From Xanthostigma xanthostigma (lineage: Eukaryota > Arthropoda > Insecta > Raphidioptera > Raphidiidae), in the NCBI GenBank assembly GCA_963575645.1, contig OY754465.1:5084001-5148000 (forward strand): DNA of 64,000 nucleotides, in the 5' to 3' direction. Both the position numbers and the translations under genes were made by a program. Below the pieces are notes generated by a model. It did not search any database. It had not been told where the DNA came from and worked only from the letters and a program-made list of their open reading frames with translations. This document shows, one piece after another, positions 60,801 to 64,000 of the stretch (positions are counted from its first letter, which is position 1; each line of letters starts with the position of its first letter).

Positions 60801-63800
60801 CAAATTTTTATTTCCTTCAGTATCTATGATATTATTTTTTTTCAGATCCAGAACCTATATCCTCAGGGACTATAATATCTGACCAGTTAATACAAACATT
60901 ATTTACGAATAAAAATGTTTTAGCTGATATGAATACAAATGCTCGACAGGTAAGTTCAATGACTAGAAAATAATATACTGTAAGTAAACACGTAAGGTGC
61001 ACATAGGGAAATTAATATTGGGAAAAATGACTGGATCAGAGTGAGCCTTGAAATCTTGTTTTTCAATTTGACAGATAATATTCTTTTGCAAAATGAACTA
61101 CCGAAGAAAATATTCAAATGATTACAACATAATTGGACTTTTTTTATTAATGGGACATTAAATTCCCAAAAATACTTAAATATGGTGCGAGATCAAATAT
61201 CTCCGCCTATTCGTGTTGAACCTAAAGACATTGGGTCACTGATTTACCAACGCGCATACGTCATACCAGTCAGACAATTTTTGAATGAAATGTTTCCAAA
61301 CAGATGGAGTGGTTTTTTTGTTTTACTTTTGTACAAAAAAATTAAAATAATGATTTATACGAGCTTTTTATTATTAAAACAGCCAAGTAAAATAAAAATA
61401 AATCAAAATAAAATAGAAATCCTCAAGATTACCACGATAATTCAATAGAAATTACAATTAATGCAGTCATGGCTAACTCTGATCCAAGTATTTTTTTCCA
61501 ATGCTAATTTCCCTATGTGCACCTTACGCGTTTACATACTGTATAATATTTACACCTTGAAAATAGTGACTTATGTACATATCTAGGACGTAATGAAGTA
61601 TATTATCAACGAGTAAGTAAGTGAGTTTTAACAGTTACATGAGTCAAAAAAAAATATTAAGATCAGTTTTTTAATATGTTATTGTCCTCAAACTTTATAT
61701 TCCATGATATACATGGTCACTAATGGTCGCTTAAGAAAATACGGATGATAAACAGTTCAACTCTCCGATTATATTGTAACACCTTTCAAATTATTAATTG
61801 CGCTTAGACCATTTCGGAAAACTGACTCGATATCGATTCTTTTTCTAAAATATGTATTTTTAACGTTATTTTTAGTTCAAAAATTTCGTCTATTGATTTA
61901 TAAAAAAGGAAATTGAACAACCCAGTTGCTTTGTTTTATAAAATAAAGATTTTGACGTGATAACGTCTTATAAATTGATGAAACACCGGCTGCACGCACG
62001 AAAAAGTGTCACGTTCCGCCTGAGCCTGAGCGTGCAAGCGAGAGCGCGGTATAAGCGATAGAGAGGCACGATCGGCCCAAGCGTCGACTCGTACGCATTT
62101 CTCTCTCTTCTCGCGTGACGTCAGAGAGTTCATCAATGTTTCTTTATGACGTTATCACGTAAAACTATCATCCGTAAACCGACTTTACAGATAACCAATT
62201 TTTTAGGATGACATTGCAATAGAAGATTCTTTGAATCAACAATTGTACAATATCGTTGGGTCTGATGGTGTAGTTGACGCAACAATAAATGAAAAAGAAG
62301 GAACCGTGAGTGAGGAGGTAACGTTGAATACACTCCAAAATGATAATAATTTACCAACACAAAGTGAAACATATTTACCAATTTTGGACACGGAAAATCC
62401 ACCATATACCGTTATTTTCGACCTGAACAATCCGATTGTTATAAACGTGGCCAATGTACTGGACCAGTTTAAAACTAAGACACCGGATGAAATTCAGGTA
62501 CAACGCTATTATTTATTTATTTAAATTAGAAAAACATTTTAGCATTGATTAAAATGTTATAAAGATTGTCATCCAGGTAACGAAAAATGTTATATAGTAA
62601 ACCTCTTACGTTTCATGCCCCTGGCCTACAAACTGAATGTTGGTTTGTGCTTCCATCTACATTATGGTTAAACTAACAGTTCGATGATTCTAGTACAGCT
62701 TTTGTATACCATGCATTCGAATACCGAAATACTCAGATACTACCAAGTTCCGCAATTATCAATTCGGAACCCAAAGGAATGGGGAGACCTCTGGTGATAA
62801 ATGCGCCGGACTGTCTTAAGGGCGATTTTTGATAAGTAAACATTAATTTAGAAAAGCATGATGGAGGCTAGGTTAGCCTCCATCATGCTTTTCTAAATCA
62901 ATGTTTACCTTATGCCTCCATACTTTAACTGTCAAAAACTCCCCTTAGGGCAGTTCGGCGCATTTCTCACCAGAGGTCTCACCATTCCTTTGGGTTCAGA
63001 ACATAGATATATATATTTAATAGATTGCGGATACACTAGCGCCTCATGTACCTTTTAGAAGCCATTTTGTACATGGAAAACGCCGTAAAAAGCGCGCGAG
63101 ATTCAAAAATATTAATTATTTTATATAATTTTATTGAGAAACACAACGATAGACAGTGATATTTCGCTCTAAAACCTATTTTTATACTGAAACGTTTCAC
63201 AAATTACAAAATTGAGCATAAATAATACCTATGTAAAAGCTTAGAACATTTTACATTGTCAATTTGGCATCAAGGTTGACAAGCATTGATGCCAATCTGA
63301 CAATGTAAAATGTTCTAAGTTTTTACATTGTATTTATGCTCAATTTTATAATTTTTGAAACGTTTCAGTATAAAAATAGGTTTTGGAGCGAAATATCACT
63401 GTTTACTGTGAGTTTTGTTGTTTTTCTCAATAAAATCATATTATAAAATAATTAATATTTTTGAATCTCGCGCGCTTTTTACGGCGTTTTCCACGTACAA
63501 AATGGCTTCTAATTGGAACCATTCCGCACAATGCTCAAAGATAGGCATCCGCTATCTATTAATATATATATCTATGGTTCAGAATAGGCAATCATACTTT
63601 TATCCACTATAAAACTTACTGATTTTTTCGTTCACTAGAGAATTTTAGAAATCTTATTTTTTAGAATACAGTTCAAGATATTCAAGACTTTCAAAATATT
63701 GATGAAAATAATATAATATTGACAACTAACATGAACAATGTTTTGCCGTCACAACTGAGCAACCCAAATAAAATAGATACTCAAGCTATGCCAGCAGAAA

Positions 63801-64000
63801 ATAAAAATGGCGCTTCGAATAAAACTCAATTTACAAAACGAAAATCTAAGTTGATAAGAAGCCAGAAATGCAAACCGAAATATAAATCTAGCGCATTTGT
63901 AAAAATGAGAAACCATCACTCCGTAAATCTAAAAGCAGATGAACCAAAAGCTAACGAATTAGAAAATGAGACAATTAATGATCTGACGACTAAAAAAAAT
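42803..64000 (+). CDS. ZNF236-type multi-C2H2 zinc-finger protein, 3' end outside window
   Basis: Exons are 42803-43003, 43080-43213, 45007-45088, 45540-45668, 48016-48180, 48481-48621, 49368-49529, 52694-53296, 53527-53687, 54828-55069, 56153-56327, 57383-57623, 59166-59349, 60846-60949, 62207-62497 and 63665-64000 (open). Every junction is GT-AG and the phases agree, giving 3,351 nt or 1,117 codons without a stop. The start is the first ATG after a good acceptor at 42778-42779, so a noncoding 5' exon is likely upstream. Assignment to the ZNF236 family is from memory of the vertebrate protein. Shared blocks include [25 protein letters not shown], a LQEPI motif before the next finger cluster and [13 protein letters not shown], in the same order. 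The protein is expected to be a nuclear DNA-binding protein; targets are unknown. Human ZNF236 has about 30 fingers, so more are expected beyond the window. Confidence 0.9.
43269..43274 (+). promoter_or_regulatory. Possible intronic polyadenylation signal AATAAA
   Basis: AATAAA lies 56 nt past the exon 2 donor. If that donor is not used, translation reads ATG TAA and stops at 43212-43216, giving a protein of 112 residues with no fingers. The hexamer is common in AT-rich DNA, so this is only a candidate for a short isoform. Confidence 0.25.
43677..44439. mobile_element. Large foldback in intron 2 with a second hairpin inserted
   Basis: Left arm (AAACAAGCTTTTATTAGTTG then GAGTATTCGTCCCTGCAAA) and right arm pair over about 230 bp. 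The right arm is interrupted between CTCTTAA (44149) and ACAACTAATAAAAGC (44391). Confidence 0.85.
44150..44390. mobile_element. Hairpin element nested in the arm of another foldback
   Basis: About 240 bp with inverted arms (TAAAAATGAATTAAAAAGTT..., CCGATTAGAAATAAGTCG) around a spacer near 44255-44285. The boundaries come from comparing the two arms of the host foldback. The target duplication is short (about TA or TAA). Confidence 0.78.
45169..45482. mobile_element. TA-flanked MITE (family D), intact
   Basis: A 314-bp element with inverted ends CGCGCCACGGATCTAAAAGG and the complement of CCTTTTAGTTTGGTGGCGCG, flanked by TA. It occupies intron 3 of the zinc-finger gene. Contains CTGCTTTAAAGTACAG, the empty site for the insertion in the second copy. 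Confidence 0.85.
45862..46663 (+). mobile_element. TTAA-target MITE (family H), copy 1
   Basis: An 802-bp element with ends GGTTATATGC and the complement of GCGTATAACC, flanked by TTAA (45858-45861, 46664-46667). Inverse copy at 59378-60181. Lies in intron 4. Confidence 0.88.
47214..47870 (+). repeat. ACCATTCCAAC-ended element, fullest copy
   Basis: About 655 bp from CCAATTAGGCGACGGGACCA to CACTAGTGGGTTGGAATGGT. Terminal ACCATTCCAAC occurs in inverse orientation at the two ends. Lies in intron 4. No coding. Confidence 0.8.
48769..49302. repeat. Intron 6 repeat debris and a 33-bp perfect hairpin
   Basis: ACAGGGTGTCCCTAAAAGG at 48769 looks like a MITE terminus. The hairpin at 49219-49301 pairs ACTCAACTGCAGCAAAGG...GGGTA with its exact complement around a loop of about 17 nt. 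Confidence 0.6.
49545..52562. repeat. Inverted repeats spanning intron 7
   Basis: 49545-49612 (ATTCGCCATGGGAACTGATT, GGTGGCAGAAAATGAAAGC) is the inverse of 52494-52562. Within it, 49700-50010 is the inverse of about 51220-51520 (AAACTACTCAT..., GGAGCTTTTGG and complements). Both pairs lie inside the 3.2-kb intron. A partial family G tail is at 50741-50800. Confidence 0.7.
51903..52476 (-). mobile_element. Mariner-like deletion derivative (family I), copy 2
   Basis: A 574-bp copy in intron 7, inverse to the 17.9-kb one. Ends CAGTATGTAAACACGTAAGG, TA on both sides. Same transposase remnant. Confidence 0.85.
53318..53460. repeat. Half of a foldback (intron 8)
   Basis: AGCCTCCATTGTGCTTTTCT through CAGTTCGGCGCATTTCTCAC to CCATTCCTTTGTGTTC matches the right arm of the foldback at 62755-62998. 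Confidence 0.75.
53725..54701. mobile_element. Family D MITE split by a family C MITE (intron 9)
   Basis: Ends CGCGCCACGGATCTAAAAGG and GATTCGTGGCGCG, flanked by TA. Colinear with 45169-45482 after removal of 53871-54567 plus one TTAA. Confidence 0.9.
53871..54567 (-). mobile_element. TTAA-target MITE (family C), copy 3
   Basis: A 697-bp copy inverse to the one at 20.5 kb. TTAA at 53867-53870 and 54568-54571. The empty site GCTTTAAAGTACAG is seen at about 45337. Confidence 0.92.
55354..55869. mobile_element. hAT-type MITE with ATACTAAT duplication (intron 10)
   Basis: A 516-bp element with ends TAGTGATGTGCTGGAT and the complement of ATCCGGCACATCAGTA. Perfect 8-bp flank ATACTAAT at 55346-55353 and 55870-55877. 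Repeated CCGTATCCGCGGAT motifs at both ends and an inner hairpin (CACATCGA...TCGATGTG). A Helitron-like 5' fragment follows at 55878-56005. Confidence 0.88.
56798..57010. repeat. Short tandem array in intron 11
   Basis: Units of 83, about 37 and 83 bp start GATAAAGGGGTATGCGAA or variants and end TTCCGGGGTGAAC. The middle unit is a deleted form. Confidence 0.8.
57014..57140. repeat. Near-perfect hairpin, about 57-bp arms
   Basis: TTAATTGTTTGAATAGAACT pairs with its complement at 57110-57132, and the match runs through GCGTTTTCTAAAAAAT to a loop near 57076. Confidence 0.85.
58275..58964 (+). mobile_element. TTAA-target MITE (family C), copy 4
   Basis: A 690-bp copy in intron 12, with intact ends and TTAA on both sides (58271-58274, 58965-58968). 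Confidence 0.92.
59378..60181 (-). mobile_element. TTAA-target MITE (family H), copy 2
   Basis: An 804-bp inverse copy of 45862-46663 with TTAA at 59374-59377 and 60182-60185. It starts 28 nt after the exon 13 donor. Confidence 0.88.
60205..60292 (+). repeat. Possible tRNA-derived SINE fragment
   Basis: A B-box match GGTTCGATTCT with upstream GCACTGTGGTGTAA, in intron 13 of the zinc-finger gene directly after a TTAA-flanked MITE. No cloverleaf can be drawn convincingly. It may be a SINE promoter remnant. Confidence 0.35.
60342..60695. mobile_element. Pogo/Tigger-type MITE
   Basis: A 354-bp element with ends CAGTAAAACCTCGATTATCT and the complement of GATAATCGGGGTTCTACTG, flanked by TA. The terminus is typical of pogo-like elements in animals. 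Internal repeats of ATTATCCGAG. Lies in intron 13. Confidence 0.87.
60978..61541 (+). mobile_element. Mariner-like deletion derivative (family I), copy 3
   Basis: A 564-bp copy starting 28 nt after the exon 14 donor. TA flanks. Its left end is slightly mutated (CTGTAAGTAAACACG). The same [15 protein letters not shown]... remnant is open here. Confidence 0.85.
61954..62196 (-). repeat. GGTTGTCTG...CACGTC element ending 10 nt before exon 15
   Basis: A 243-bp member in minus orientation. The ends are conserved, but its centre (62030-62140) is relatively GC-rich and unlike the other copies. The element end GATAACC is followed by only AATTTTTTAG before exon 15 of the zinc-finger gene, so the branch point must lie inside the element. 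Confidence 0.8.
62755..62998. repeat. Foldback in intron 15, first of two
   Basis: Arms CCCAAAGGAATGGGGAGACC...AGCATGATGGAGGCTA and complement meet near 62875. Half of the same element lies in intron 8. Confidence 0.85.
62995..63584. repeat. Foldback in intron 15, second, 80 nt before exon 16
   Basis: Outer arms (TTCAGAACATAGATATATAT) and inner arms (CGCCGTAAAAAGCGCGCGAG, TTTATACTGAAACGTTTCA, AGCTTAGAACATTTTACATT) pair over about 250 bp around a loop near 63280. It abuts the preceding foldback. Confidence 0.85.

Larger units (their letters stand above)
59166..64000 (+). other. Finger-free linker exons 13-16 of the zinc-finger gene
   Basis: Four exons (59166-59349, 60846-60949, 62207-62497, 63665 to the window end) continue the frame after finger 18. 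They encode a low-complexity acidic stretch rich in Glu, Asn, Thr and Ile (for example [19 protein letters not shown]), then a basic stretch in exon 16 ([17 protein letters not shown]). No zinc ligands are arranged as fingers. In vertebrate ZNF236 a long linker separates finger clusters, so this is most likely the matching linker. The acceptors at 59165, 60845, 62206 and 63664 are inferred from phase and polypyrimidine tracts. These exons are less certain than the finger exons because conservation cannot support them, though the in-frame junctions and lack of stops do. Confidence 0.78.

Noticed and set aside
61182..61448. Independent small gene
   Set aside because: It is the transposase remnant inside a family I MITE, present in other copies with different ends.

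Overview
This is a window of nuclear DNA from an insect, or at least an arthropod. It is AT-rich, its genes are interrupted by GT-AG introns, and most of it consists of decayed or non-autonomous transposable elements. The sequence alone does not fix the order or species. Only two protein-coding genes can be supported, both in the last 25 kb and divergently transcribed.

Positions 1-38.8 kb hold no recognisable host gene. This part is a mosaic of MITEs, foldback elements, tandem arrays, Helitron pieces, a broken LINE reverse transcriptase (22.1-23.0 kb), a decayed tRNA-like SINE head (17.4 kb) and a copia-type solo LTR (12.8 kb). Many elements sit inside other elements. Related uninterrupted copies elsewhere in the window act as empty sites, so insertion points and target-site duplications (TTAA, TA, 8 bp, 11-14 bp) can be read directly.

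Positions 38.8-42.2 kb carry DCAF13 (SOF1) on the minus strand: three exons encoding 444 residues, a WD40 ribosome-biogenesis factor of the small-subunit processome. Its second intron holds two Helitron-like elements in opposite orientation, a SINE-like tRNA head and a 71-bp minisatellite.

From 42.8 kb to the end runs a ZNF236-type C2H2 zinc-finger gene on the plus strand. Sixteen exons join with consistent phases into at least 1,117 codons, carrying 18 fingers and then a finger-free linker. The gene continues past the window. The start codons of the two genes are 640 bp apart, which suggests a shared promoter region. The zinc-finger introns are loaded with MITEs and hairpins, and one MITE ends 10 nt before an exon.

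The most unusual signal is a group of three unrelated-looking repeat families (copies at 3.4, 7.3, 14.4, 32.8 and 37.9 kb). They share one architecture: inverted arms, a unique tail of about 33-50 nt at one end, 11-14 bp target duplications, and in all but the smallest copy a CTGANGA...GAAA core resembling a hammerhead ribozyme. This recalls the pseudo-LTRs of Penelope-like retroelements, but no reverse transcriptase of that type is present here, so the link is a hypothesis.
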